Source: Woeseia oceani (GTDB lineage Bacteria > Pseudomonadota > Gammaproteobacteria > Steroidobacterales > Woeseiaceae). From it: a stretch of DNA of 64,000 nt. The position numbers and the translations under genes were made by a program. The stretch covers positions 795,001 through 859,000 of the forward strand of contig NZ_CP016268.1 of assembly GCF_001677435.1 (NCBI RefSeq). Direction: 5' to 3'. Under the pieces are notes generated by a model, which saw nothing but the letters and a program-made list of their open reading frames with translations, searched no databases and was not told where the DNA came from. Positions 26,796-35,561 of the stretch are shown here, in pieces; within the stretch, counting starts at the first letter, position 1, and each line of letters begins with the position of its first letter.

Positions 26796-27554
26796 TCAGG
26801 CTGACTCGTCAGGCGACCAGCGACTGGCGTCATGATTGGCATCAAGTTCGTCTCTTGAGACCCAACCTTTCAGCATTGAGCGCAGGTAAAACAGCTTCTC
26901 CGGACGAACACCGAAATACACGTGCAACGAGATCGTTGCGACGAGTAGCAATGTTGACAGTCCGTGTATGAAAAACAACCAACCGAGGGTCGCTTCCGAC
27001 AGGGAGTTGGTGCGGTTCCACCACGGTGTGTCGATCATCGCGAACAGGCCAATGCCGGTTGCGATAACAGCCAGTGTGAGAACGGTTACGCCGAGGTGCA
27101 TGCACTTCTGAGCCAGCGAATACTTGCCGGGTTTGACAGTGTCGTCGAACGGTTCTTTCAGGTCGCGGGGGCTGATCCACATGGACTTGAGGTCCTGCCA
27201 GAACAGCGAGCGCACAATGTGGAAAACCACAACCACCGTGAGCACGATGCCAGCCACCCAGTGGATGGTCAGCCATGAAAACTCGATGCCAATAATGGGC
27301 AAGATGCCCGTGATCAACAGTACGAATATGCTCGCAGCCATGACCCAGTGAAACAAGCGGTCGATGCCGTCATGGCGTTTTAGCCGCGGACCATCGCTGG
27401 ACGGTTTGCGTGGTTTTTTCCGGGCGGCCTTGTATACCGCGTGTACCGCGATAAACAGGAACGACACGATAAGAATGACCCAAAGCAGATCCCAGGATAC
27501 CCCCAGCAAAACTTCCCGGCCCCAGACGTCGTTCTTGAATGTTGCGATATCCAT
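26796..27554 (-). CDS. Cytochrome b561/b-type membrane subunit
   Basis: A 252-residue membrane protein with about five helices. Paired His suit b-haem ligation: RLFHWVMAAS, LTIHWVAGI, VFHIVRSLF, FFIHGLSTL and ISLHVYFGV. The pattern resembles formate dehydrogenase gamma / b561 subunits that pass electrons between quinone and a periplasmic enzyme. The ATG at 27554 lies 3 bp after the stop of the FAD subunit gene. This ties it to the molybdenum hydroxylase as a membrane electron acceptor or donor. Confidence 0.88.
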   Translation of the reverse strand: MDIATFKNDVWGREVLLGVSWDLLWVILIVSFLFIAVHAVYKAARKKPRKPSSDGPRLKRHDGIDRLFHWVMAASIFVLLITGILPIIGIEFSWLTIHWVAGIVLTVVVVFHIVRSLFWQDLKSMWISPRDLKEPFDDTVKPGKYSLAQKCMHLGVTVLTLAVIATGIGLFAMIDTPWWNRTNSLSEATLGWLFFIHGLSTLLLVATISLHVYFGVRPEKLFYLRSMLKGWVSRDELDANHDASRWSPDESA

Positions 27555-27557
27555 CAA

Positions 27558-28547
27558 TTAGCCCCGCATCGCCCGCCGGACGAGATTTTCCATCAACGGC
27601 ATTTTGAAGTGATTGTAATTAAGCGGTCTGGCGCCTTGTGCTGCCAACGGCGCAAGCTTGTCGCCCGTCGCATCGCCCAGTGACTGGCCGCGCGCGGCTT
27701 GCTCCACCTTGTTTAGCCGGTAAGGTACAGCGGCAACTCCGCCGCAAACAAACCGGCATTCGCCAATGACGTTGTCGCTGACGTCCATGGCGACCGCGAT
27801 GCTGACCAGGGCGAAGTCCCAGACATTGCGATCCGCCACTTTCTCGAAATAGAAGCGTTTGCCGGCCCACTTGCTGGGCAGTCGGACAGCGGCCAGAATT
27901 TCACCGGGTTCCAGCGAGGTCATGCGTGTGATGTGTGTTGCCGGGCCGGCGAAAAATTTGCTGGCCGGCACCGTGCGTTCACCATCGACGCTGTTGATGA
28001 CCATGGTTGCATCGAGCGCGACCATCGCGGTGGCGGTGTCCGACGGGCTCACCGCTACGCATCGACTGGCGCCGAACAATGCGTGCTCGCGATTCATGCC
28101 CTCCGGACTGTCCGCGTAACAAAGGTTGCCGCCTGCCCGATAACAGGAGAGGCCGCGGCGGTAATACCAGCAGCGCGTGTCCTGCACGAGGTTGCCACCG
28201 AGCGTGCCGACATTGCGAATCTGTGGGCTGGCAACACGTGACGCGGCATCGACCAGCAAACGGTAGCGTTCCTTCAGCAGCGGGTTACGGATAATGTCGC
28301 GTAACGTCGTTGCAGCACCGATCTCAATGCCATCGGCCGTCTCGCGAATACCCTTCAAGGCCTCGATGCCGTTCAGGTCAATCATCGCTTGCGGGTTCTT
28401 GGCGCGGTCTTTCAGCCAGCCGTAGGTATCCTGGCCGCCGCCGAGGAGCCAGCCTTGTTCGCCCAGTCGGTCAGCCAGTTCCAGCGCGTCGTCGAGTTCC
28501 GCGGGCTGGTAGAGCTGTACATTGGGCATGACATCGAAAGAAGCCAT
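27558..28547 (-). CDS. FAD-binding subunit of a PaoB-like molybdenum hydroxylase
   Basis: A 329-residue member of the xanthine dehydrogenase FAD-subunit family. The FAD loop motifs LLGGGQDTYG and NVGTLGGNLVQD are present. Between residues ~125 and 165 it has four Cys (in RCWYYRRGLSC, GGNLCYA and GASRCVAV). This is the arrangement that binds an additional 4Fe-4S cluster in PaoB of E. coli and in HcrB. The start at 28547 overlaps nothing and follows the catalytic-subunit stop by 7 bp. It passes electrons from the 2Fe-2S subunit onward, here probably to the adjacent cytochrome b. Confidence 0.9.
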   Translation of the reverse strand: MASFDVMPNVQLYQPAELDDALELADRLGEQGWLLGGGQDTYGWLKDRAKNPQAMIDLNGIEALKGIRETADGIEIGAATTLRDIIRNPLLKERYRLLVDAASRVASPQIRNVGTLGGNLVQDTRCWYYRRGLSCYRAGGNLCYADSPEGMNREHALFGASRCVAVSPSDTATAMVALDATMVINSVDGERTVPASKFFAGPATHITRMTSLEPGEILAAVRLPSKWAGKRFYFEKVADRNVWDFALVSIAVAMDVSDNVIGECRFVCGGVAAVPYRLNKVEQAARGQSLGDATGDKLAPLAAQGARPLNYNHFKMPLMENLVRRAMRG

Positions 28548-28554
28548 ATCTACC

Positions 28555-30966
28555 TCAGAAGTTGTTGGTCTGTAACGGCTTGAACGACTGATCACGTCCC
28601 GCTACGTAGTTCAGAATCATGTCAGGACTAACGGGTGTGCGACCGAATACATGTCCGTCGAGCGCATCCGCAATCGCCGAGGTCAGTGCGGCCACTGAGC
28701 AGCCCATTGCCGGCTCGCCAATGCCGCGGGCGCCGAACGGGCTTTGTGGATCCGGAATATCAACAGCGCCAGTCTTTATCTCTGACGGTGTATCCAGGTA
28801 GGAAGGAATCCGGCACTGGTGATAGCCGACGTTGGCCGGCAAGCCGTTTTGCGGGTCATAGACATGACGTTCAAGTCCGGCCATTCCCATGCCCCAAACA
28901 GCACCGCCGCGCATCTGTGCAGCGAGCCCTTGCGGATGCACGACTTTGCCGCACTCGGCAATGCCGACGTAATCGAGAATCTCGTATTTGCCGGTTTCGA
29001 GGTCGAGTTCAATCTCAGCGAACGCGACCGCGAGGCCGGGTATCGTGCCTTCCTGGTGCAGCTTGTCTTTGGCGACGCCGATGAGGCCGGTGCCGGCAAT
29101 GTTTTGCACGGCCCGTACCGTGATCTCATGAATGTCATCGGGATAGGTTTCGCCACTGAGCGCGCCGCCGAGCTGGACGGCTTTCGCTGCCGCTTCCGCG
29201 TAGCTCATGCCGCTGGCCGCATTGCTGGCGAGAAACACGCGCTGGCCATCGATGTCGTAGTCGTCAGCACTGCCACCGAGTGTGGCGGCGGCGACTTGCT
29301 TGAGTTTATCGACGGCATCCATTGCGGCCACGTAATTGGCCCGTTGATGGGTGAAGCTGGTGTTGCTGCCAGCCTGGTAGCTGCTCCACGGCAGGTTCGC
29401 TTCCGTCGAGCCGTGGTGAATGACGCAATCTTCCCAGTTGCATTTCAGCACTTCTGCGGCGGCCCGGGTCGTAGAGGCATAGCTGTACGTACCCAGATTG
29501 CCAACGCCACTGTGCAGATGAATCTTGCCATCCGGCGTTATCCGCACCAGGCCGTCGTAGCCCTTGTCGCCAGCCGAGTGATAACCCTGGCCGACGCCGA
29601 GGCCGCGAATCTTGCTGCCGTTCTTGCGCGGCTTGTATTTCTTGGCCGCCCAGTCGAACATCTCGGCACCCATTTCCAGCGCTTCTTTCATGTATGCGCT
29701 GGTGATCGAATGCTGGTCGGCGTACACGGTTGTTGCATTGTTCGCGGCATTGACCTTGCGCAACTCAACGCGGTCCATGTTGAGCTGCTTGGCAGCCTTG
29801 TCCATGATCGGTGCCATCACGGCGGCAATCTGGTTTTGGCCAGGCCCGCGTTGCGCGCCCCGTGGCGTAGTGTTGGTCAGTACCGGCAATCCGCGGAAGC
29901 GCATGGACAGCGGGTCGTAAACGAGCGATACCGCACCGGCAGCCGACGAACCGTCGCCGCCAGTCGCATTGGGTCCGATGTCTTCAATAATGAACATGTC
30001 GGCGGCGGTCATGCGACCGTCGGCGGCAAAACCAATTTTCATCCAGCCCTGGAAGCCCACGCGCGCCGAGCCTACGTAATATTCCTGTTCCCGGGTGATG
30101 CGCAACTGCACCGGTCGACCGATCTTCTTCGAGAACCAGCCGGGCAGAGCAGCCATCGGGTAGGCGCCGATCTTGGAGCCGAAGCCGCCACCGGTGTGCT
30201 CACTGACCAGTACGACATCTTTCATTTCGACTTCGAGCAGGCGCGCGAGACCGGGCATCCAGAAGCTCTGGCTTTGTGCGGAGCCGTACACATAACAGGT
30301 TCCGTTTTGCCAGTAAGCCATGGCGGTACGGGGTTCCATGCTCATGTGCGCATAGCCGGTCGTGACAAACGGCTCTTCGATGATTACCGACGCTTCAGCA
30401 AAACCTTTGTCGACATCGCCGTAAGACCATTCGTTCGCGTGCTCGCCGGTCGGTTCTTTACCGGCGCGGAATTCGGCGATTTGTTCCGGGGTCCATTTGA
30501 TATTGCGAAACCCGGAGCCTTCACGGGAGCGCACATAGACGTTGCCTTCTTCGCGGGCGTCCGGCCCGTTCTCGATCAGGCTGTCGAGCGGGTCTACCGC
30601 GAACGGCAGCGGTTCGATGGTTACCTTGATGGCCGCCAACGCATTCTCAGCCGTGGTTTCATCTTCTGCCGCCACCGCCAGGATCGGGTCGCCAACGTAC
30701 ACCGGCGTGTTCGTCAGGATGGCCGCGTTCGGCGCTTCCATGACGGGGACGTCGTCGGCGGTCAGTATGCCGATAACACCGGGCATGTTTTCCGCAGCGC
30801 TGGTGTCTATGTTGGTGACCCGGCCGTGGGCCATCGGGCTGGTGTACAACCGGGCGTAAACCATGCCTTCCGCGCGGAAGTCCTCGGCGTACTTGGCTTT
30901 GCCGGTGACTTTGCCCTTGATGTCTGGCGGCGTGAAGTCCTTGCCTATGTGTTTGTAGTCGCTCAT
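28555..30966 (-). CDS. Molybdopterin-binding catalytic subunit of a xanthine dehydrogenase-family enzyme
   Basis: An 803-residue catalytic subunit. The GGGFGSK motif (in SEHTGGGFGSKIG), TTPRGAQRGPGQNQ and the C-terminal GARGIGEPAMG, whose Glu is the catalytic base, are all present. Such enzymes hydroxylate aldehydes or N-heterocycles at a molybdenum centre. PaoC-type proteins oxidise aromatic aldehydes; the substrate here is not determinable. Its ATG overlaps the 2Fe-2S subunit stop by one base (TGATG). It has no signal of its own and would be co-exported with the Tat-tagged subunit. Confidence 0.92.
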   Translation of the reverse strand: MSDYKHIGKDFTPPDIKGKVTGKAKYAEDFRAEGMVYARLYTSPMAHGRVTNIDTSAAENMPGVIGILTADDVPVMEAPNAAILTNTPVYVGDPILAVAAEDETTAENALAAIKVTIEPLPFAVDPLDSLIENGPDAREEGNVYVRSREGSGFRNIKWTPEQIAEFRAGKEPTGEHANEWSYGDVDKGFAEASVIIEEPFVTTGYAHMSMEPRTAMAYWQNGTCYVYGSAQSQSFWMPGLARLLEVEMKDVVLVSEHTGGGFGSKIGAYPMAALPGWFSKKIGRPVQLRITREQEYYVGSARVGFQGWMKIGFAADGRMTAADMFIIEDIGPNATGGDGSSAAGAVSLVYDPLSMRFRGLPVLTNTTPRGAQRGPGQNQIAAVMAPIMDKAAKQLNMDRVELRKVNAANNATTVYADQHSITSAYMKEALEMGAEMFDWAAKKYKPRKNGSKIRGLGVGQGYHSAGDKGYDGLVRITPDGKIHLHSGVGNLGTYSYASTTRAAAEVLKCNWEDCVIHHGSTEANLPWSSYQAGSNTSFTHQRANYVAAMDAVDKLKQVAAATLGGSADDYDIDGQRVFLASNAASGMSYAEAAAKAVQLGGALSGETYPDDIHEITVRAVQNIAGTGLIGVAKDKLHQEGTIPGLAVAFAEIELDLETGKYEILDYVGIAECGKVVHPQGLAAQMRGGAVWGMGMAGLERHVYDPQNGLPANVGYHQCRIPSYLDTPSEIKTGAVDIPDPQSPFGARGIGEPAMGCSVAALTSAIADALDGHVFGRTPVSPDMILNYVAGRDQSFKPLQTNNF

Positions 30967-31550
30967 CAGCCATTCTCCGCGGCGCGCATCACGCCGTTGA
31001 GGTAGTTGTCATACGCGCCGCAACGGCAAAGGTTGCCGGACAGTGCCTGGCGCACTTCCTCGCGACTCGGATGCGGATTCTCGTTCAGGAGCGCGACAGC
31101 CGACATGACCTGCCCGGGGGTGCAAAATCCGCACTGCGGTGCAAGTTCCTGAATAAAGGCCTGTTGCACCGGATGCAAGGTGCCATCGGCGCCAGCAACG
31201 CCTTCGATGGTTTGTAACTGCCGCGAACCGACGCTGTGCGTTAGCGTCGAGCAGGAGTAGTTGGTTACGCCGTCAATGATGACCGTGCAGGCGCCGCATT
31301 CGCCGCGATTACAGCCGATTTTGGTGCCCGTCAGGCCCAGCTTGTAACGCAGCGTGTACGCCAGCGTTTCCTGCGGCATGACGTCGACGCGTCGCGTCTT
31401 GCCGTTCACGTTCAGGGAAATCAGGCGTTCTACCGTGCCTTGGGGTCGGTTCTGGGCCATGGCCGCATGAACACCTGCGTTGGTCGCTGCAGCGGCGCTG
31501 GAGGCAATGACTGCCTTGATAAAGCGCCGGCGTGAAAGTCTCGGATTCAC
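30966..31550 (-). CDS. Tat-exported 2Fe-2S subunit of the molybdenum hydroxylase
   Basis: A 194-residue protein with a Tat signal (SRRRFIKAV near the N-terminus, then a hydrophobic Ala-rich stretch). Two 2Fe-2S clusters follow: the plant-type site CNRGECGACTV with a later Cys, and the helical-domain site CGFCTPGQ with GNLCRCGAY. It is the PaoA equivalent. No ATG lies close to the signal; the GTG at 31550, with AGG upstream, gives a proper Tat leader. The frame stays open to 31691. First gene of the operon. Confidence 0.9.
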   Translation of the reverse strand: MNPRLSRRRFIKAVIASSAAAATNAGVHAAMAQNRPQGTVERLISLNVNGKTRRVDVMPQETLAYTLRYKLGLTGTKIGCNRGECGACTVIIDGVTNYSCSTLTHSVGSRQLQTIEGVAGADGTLHPVQQAFIQELAPQCGFCTPGQVMSAVALLNENPHPSREEVRQALSGNLCRCGAYDNYLNGVMRAAENG

Positions 31551-31978
31551 TGCCTTGATACCTGCCTGTCTGTCGCGAAAGAAAAAGGGACGGATGTCGG
31601 CGGACAGTCCGTATTCTGCGATCTGGTGCTGCCTGGTACTGGCGTTCCCCCCGCCGGCTTCTCGATGCTGCACGTGCTGGTGAATGAACACAAGCGACGC
31701 GCATTATCCTCACTAATTTTCACCCGTCTGGCCAACAATGCAACCGTTGCCGGGGAAACCGTGAGATTTTCCGGGCCGCCGGCGCTCAGCGCGGCATGGA
31801 ACGCCACACGCGGACCGGAATGACAACGGGGCGTTCTTGATAGTGCTCGTGCCGCATCGTCACGGCTGTCTGCTGCGCCAGGTGGCCAGCAATTCCGGCC
31901 GATGCGCGTAACTTGCTCCAGCAAGTCGATTGGCCGCCTACGCAAGTATGCGCGTCGCAATTGCGTCTCCGATGAACT
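31551..31978. other. Intergenic region upstream of the molybdenum-hydroxylase operon
   Basis: About 430 bp. Leftward frames in it (for example 31547-31960) have no family-like features or start signals. I see no RNA gene. It should hold the promoter of the operon. Confidence 0.4.
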
Positions 31979-32461
31979 CTAAGTCAGGTAGGCGCTTGCA
32001 AGCAGTAGTGCGACGCAGGCCACCGCAGCTACACCAATGCGCTTGCGAACCAGTGCCGTGATAATAAACGGTGTCGATATTGCGAATGCCTGGTACCAGC
32101 CCGGCACCATGGCTTGATCAGTGCTGCCGAACAGCCGCTCGGCGCCGCCGAAGGTCATGACCAGCAAGCTGACGAATACAATCACGAACGCCAGCACTTT
32201 TCTGAGCGCGCCGGACTCTGTCTCATCGTGGTCAGCATAGTCTCGCTCTGACTCGTTGCCCGACCAAGCTCCGGCAGAAGTTACGCCAAGATTGCTCTGG
32301 GTCTGCCGTTGGCGCGCGGTCTGGCGTTGCCGTTCCATCGCTTCCTGTTGCTGGCGGCGCTGCACTTCGGCGTTGTAGCTCACCCATCCGGTGGACGAGT
32401 TGGTCGGTGCGCCCGACCCGAATCGAGCTGCCTGCTGGCCCTTGAGGTGATCGTTGGACAT
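31979..32461 (-). CDS. Hypothetical membrane protein with Gln/Arg-rich N-terminal region
   Basis: A 160-residue protein. The first ~85 residues are hydrophilic and rich in Gln, Arg and Ser (RRQQQEAMERQRQTARQR), probably helical or disordered. They are followed by three hydrophobic helices (about residues 88-108, 120-137 and 142-158). The start at 32461 is set by a good ribosome-binding site (GGAGGA). No family recognised. Confidence 0.7.
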   Translation of the reverse strand: MSNDHLKGQQAARFGSGAPTNSSTGWVSYNAEVQRRQQQEAMERQRQTARQRQTQSNLGVTSAGAWSGNESERDYADHDETESGALRKVLAFVIVFVSLLVMTFGGAERLFGSTDQAMVPGWYQAFAISTPFIITALVRKRIGVAAVACVALLLASAYLT

Positions 32462-32716
32462 GCTTTCCTCCGTAGCGAGGGTTCGAATGACGGCGCGGGT
32501 CGAGGTCCTGGTCAGCCCGGGATCGTCAGCTCGATCAACCGGGGTATAAATTGTGCAGCAGCATAGTCGCAGGCCCACATGCGGCATTGCGCTTCCGGGT
32601 GGTCGTACCTGGTGCGATAGTCAGCGCTGCCACCAGTGCCAGCGTGATCCGGTGTACGTCTCGCAACGAGTATACGGCGAGGCTATGCTGCGTGCATCTC
32701 GAGGCATATTCCGGAC

Positions 32717-32751
32717 ACAAAAAAGCCCCGCTGCGTTGGCAACGGGGCTTT
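32717..32751 (-). terminator. Intrinsic terminator of the NHL-propeller gene
   Basis: A perfect 9-bp stem (AAAGCCCCG / CGGGGCTTT, 32722-32730 with 32743-32751) is followed on the minus strand by a run of T residues. It lies 23 bp past the stop at 32774. Confidence 0.88.
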
Positions 32752-32773
32752 CGAATCGCGCGGACAAGTTGGT

Positions 32774-33958
32774 TTACAGCTTGTCAGCAGGCCACGGTGT
32801 GCCTTGATCCATGACCGTTACGGGCTTCATGCCCTGGTAGCTGAACTTCTGCAGGCGTTTGCCTTCGTAAGTTTCCGTTGTGTAGATGTTGCCCTTCGAG
32901 TCAGTCGCGATGCCGTGTACCGCGAAGAACTGGCCCGGATTGCGGCCGCCGTCACCGAAATTGGTGAGTATTTCCAGCGACTCGCGTTCGATGATGAAGA
33001 TTTTCCGGTTTGTGCCGTCGGCGAGGTAAATGTAGGTCTGGTCGTCGTCAGCCGAGAAGGAGATATCCCACACCGAGCCATCGCCGAGGCTGTTGGGCTT
33101 GACGAAGAGCTCACGAACAAATGTACCGTCGGTCTTGAACACTTGTAGCCGGTTGTTGACCCGGTCACAAACGTAGACGAGGCCGTCATGCGAAGGCTGA
33201 GCGCAATGCACCGGGTTGCGGAACTGTTGCGCGGGTTCCTGTCCCGGGCGGAACGGGCCGAGGTTGGTGTCGTCCGGCTCGTTGCCGTAAGCGCCCCAAT
33301 AGCGTTTTAGGGCGCCGGTATCAGCATCCAGTACGGCGACGCGTTTGTTGCGGTAGCCGTCCGCCACATAGGCTTCATTCGCCGATGGATCAAACGATAT
33401 TTCAGCCACACTGCCGAAGTTTTTCGGGTCATGACTGTCGGTCGGTGATCCGGGCGTGCCGTATTGCGCGATGAACTTGCCGTCGCGAGTGAACTTCAGA
33501 ATGTGTGAGTCCGTTGGGCCGTTGCCGCCGATCCAGATGTTGTCTTTGTGATCGACAGTGATGCCATGGTTCGACGTTGGCCAGTCGTATCCTTCGTTCG
33601 GTCCGCCCCAGTGATTCACCAGGTTCCCCGCCGGGTCGAACTCGAGAACATTCGGTGCCGGTATGCAGCAATCTGCTTTGACCGGGTCGGTCGCGGCGCC
33701 GATTTCAGTACGTTCATTGAACGTGTCACGTCGGTGAATGATGTAGACGTGATCACGCGAATCAACCGCGAGTCCGATGGTTGCGCCAAGGATCCAGTGG
33801 TTCGGCAACGGCTTCGGCCAGAAAGGATCGACGACGAATGACGGTGCTTGCTTGGTCTGCGCGGTTGCGCTGTTGTCCAGTGCTTTCTGTCCGCAGCCGA
33901 GTGCAACGATCATGGCGATCACTGCAGTAGCAGCGTAAACGTGTTTCTTTGTCATCAT
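32774..33958 (-). CDS. NHL-repeat six-bladed beta-propeller lipoprotein (PAL-like)
   Basis: A 394-residue lipoprotein (signal peptide with lipobox ALGC) whose body is a chain of NHL-type blades. Recognisable repeats include GLAVDSRDHVYIIHR, GITVDHKDNIWIGG, ISFDPSANEAYVADG and GIATDSKGNIYTTET. The overall plan resembles the propeller of peptidyl-alpha-hydroxyglycine alpha-amidating lyase and related bacterial proteins. The function of bacterial copies is unclear. GGGGGGAG lies just upstream of two adjacent ATGs (33958 and 33955). Confidence 0.85.
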   Translation of the reverse strand: MMTKKHVYAATAVIAMIVALGCGQKALDNSATAQTKQAPSFVVDPFWPKPLPNHWILGATIGLAVDSRDHVYIIHRRDTFNERTEIGAATDPVKADCCIPAPNVLEFDPAGNLVNHWGGPNEGYDWPTSNHGITVDHKDNIWIGGNGPTDSHILKFTRDGKFIAQYGTPGSPTDSHDPKNFGSVAEISFDPSANEAYVADGYRNKRVAVLDADTGALKRYWGAYGNEPDDTNLGPFRPGQEPAQQFRNPVHCAQPSHDGLVYVCDRVNNRLQVFKTDGTFVRELFVKPNSLGDGSVWDISFSADDDQTYIYLADGTNRKIFIIERESLEILTNFGDGGRNPGQFFAVHGIATDSKGNIYTTETYEGKRLQKFSYQGMKPVTVMDQGTPWPADKL

Positions 33959-34141
33959 CCGTGCTCCCCCCCCAAAATAGACCGTGACGATGTGCAGCGA
34001 CAGCGTTGCTGTCAAGCGCAGCATAATACTATCGCGCCGGAAGCACAGTGCCACCTGAATCAGATGAAATCATTTATCGCGGCAGTAAATCCCGCTATTG
34101 TCGGCGACCATTGATCGGCAGAGAGGAAGGTTACCATTGCA

Positions 34142-35479
34142 ATGACCTCATTGATGCGCAGGATAAGACCGCTTCTGGTATTGACGCTCTTGTTGCCGAT
34201 CCTGGCTCCACCGATTGCGGATGCTCACGAAATTCCAACCGAAGTTGTCGTCCAAAGCTACGTCAAACCCGAAGGTTCCGAGCTCAAGCTGCTCGTGCGG
34301 GTGCCGCTGGAAGCCATGCGCGATGTCGTTTTTCCGCTGCGCGGGCCGGGTTTTCTCGACCTCGAGAACATTGATGAAACGTTGCACGACGCAGCAACAA
34401 TCTGGATTGCTAACGAAGTACAGCTATTCGAAGGCGGTGTGGAGATAGACAGCTATACGATTTCCGCGGTGCGGCTGTCGCTGCCGTCCGATCGCTCTTT
34501 CAGGACTTATGAAGCAGCACTGGCGAACGTGCAAAGTGCACCATTGCCGACCAGCACCGAGCTGTACTACCAGCAAGCATTGCTTGATGTCCTTATCGAG
34601 TACCCGATACAGGCAGATACTGCCGAATTTTCCATTAACCCGAATTTCCGACGACTCGGTCTGAACACCACGACTGTCGTTCGTTTCCTCGCGCCCGGCG
34701 CGAGCGAACGTCTGTTCGAGTTTTCCAACGACCCTGGCGTCGTGCACCTGGATCCGCGCTGGCATCACGCCTTCGCTCGATTCGTGGTGTTCGGTTTCGA
34801 ACATATTCTTGACGGCATTGATCATTTGCTCTTCGTCATGTGCCTCATTATTCCGTTTCGCCGTATCCGGCCGCTTGTGGTGATTGTCACTTCGTTTACA
34901 GTCGCGCATTCGATCACGCTGATGGGTTCCGCATTCGGCATTACGCCGAGTGCCATCTGGTTTCCATCGTTGATCGAATCATTGATAGCGGCGTCGATCG
35001 TCTATATGGCGCTGGAAAACATGGTGGGTTCCCGCTGGGAAAGACGTTGGCTGGTGGCCTTCGGCTTCGGACTGGTCCACGGCTTCGGGTTTTCTTTCGC
35101 GCTTGCCGAAACAATGCAGTTTGCCGGCGGGCACTTGCTGACATCGTTGCTGGCTTTCAATCTTGGCGTAGAAGCAGGGCAGATTCTTATCATCCTGATC
35201 GCTGTGCCTCTGCTTAACTTATTATTCCGCGCAGGTTTGCCGGAGCGGGCAGGGACCATCATTCTGTCGGCGATACTCGCGCACAGCGGTTGGCACTGGA
35301 TGAGTGATCGTTTCAGCGAGTTCTTTGCCTACAACCACAGCTTGCCAGACCTTAACGCGGCGTTCTTCGCCTTGCTCATGCGCTGGATGTTGCTGGCAGG
35401 AATTACCGGCCTGATCGTCTGGTTTATGTATAGCGTTTTCTCTCGCTTTGTCGCCAGACAAAAGGGGAAAACGACTTAG
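34142..35479 (+). CDS. HupE/UreJ-family membrane protein
   Basis: A 445-residue protein with a signal peptide and a ~180-residue periplasmic domain. The C-terminal half is of multiple helices beginning with the family motif FGFEHILDGIDHLLFVMCL. HupE/UreJ proteins are linked to Ni, Co or Cu handling, but neither hydrogenase nor urease genes are nearby. It ends ~80 bp before cstA in the same direction. No metal-uptake neighbour supports a specific substrate. Confidence 0.87.
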   Translation: MTSLMRRIRPLLVLTLLLPILAPPIADAHEIPTEVVVQSYVKPEGSELKLLVRVPLEAMRDVVFPLRGPGFLDLENIDETLHDAATIWIANEVQLFEGGVEIDSYTISAVRLSLPSDRSFRTYEAALANVQSAPLPTSTELYYQQALLDVLIEYPIQADTAEFSINPNFRRLGLNTTTVVRFLAPGASERLFEFSNDPGVVHLDPRWHHAFARFVVFGFEHILDGIDHLLFVMCLIIPFRRIRPLVVIVTSFTVAHSITLMGSAFGITPSAIWFPSLIESLIAASIVYMALENMVGSRWERRWLVAFGFGLVHGFGFSFALAETMQFAGGHLLTSLLAFNLGVEAGQILIILIAVPLLNLLFRAGLPERAGTIILSAILAHSGWHWMSDRFSEFFAYNHSLPDLNAAFFALLMRWMLLAGITGLIVWFMYSVFSRFVARQKGKTT

Positions 35480-35491
35480 CTTTCACTAACC

Positions 35492-35540
35492 GGCGGCACG
35501 CGCTAAGCTCTGCCGCCAAATTCCGCTAAGCGGGCGGCAG
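35492..35540 (+). promoter_or_regulatory. cstA leader with two mutually exclusive hairpins
   Basis: Three segments compete for pairing: A GGCGGCA (35492-35498), B CTGCCGCC (35510-35517) and C GGCGGCAG (35533-35540). A pairs with B over 7 bp, or B pairs with C over 8 bp. CGCTAAGC occurs twice (35501-35508 and 35524-35531). The structure ends 10 bases before the GGGGGG ribosome-binding site of cstA. Function is inferred only. Confidence 0.45.
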
Positions 35541-35561
35541 AAAAATTACTGGGGGGTAGGC

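Noticed and set aside
28819-31005. 728-codon rightward frame opposite the molybdenum-hydroxylase catalytic gene
   Set aside because: It is the antisense shadow of a GC-rich gene with strong motifs on the other strand, with no start signal or family character of its own.
31547-31960. 137-codon leftward frame upstream of the 2Fe-2S subunit
   Set aside because: No ribosome-binding site, signal or family feature; it lies in the promoter region.
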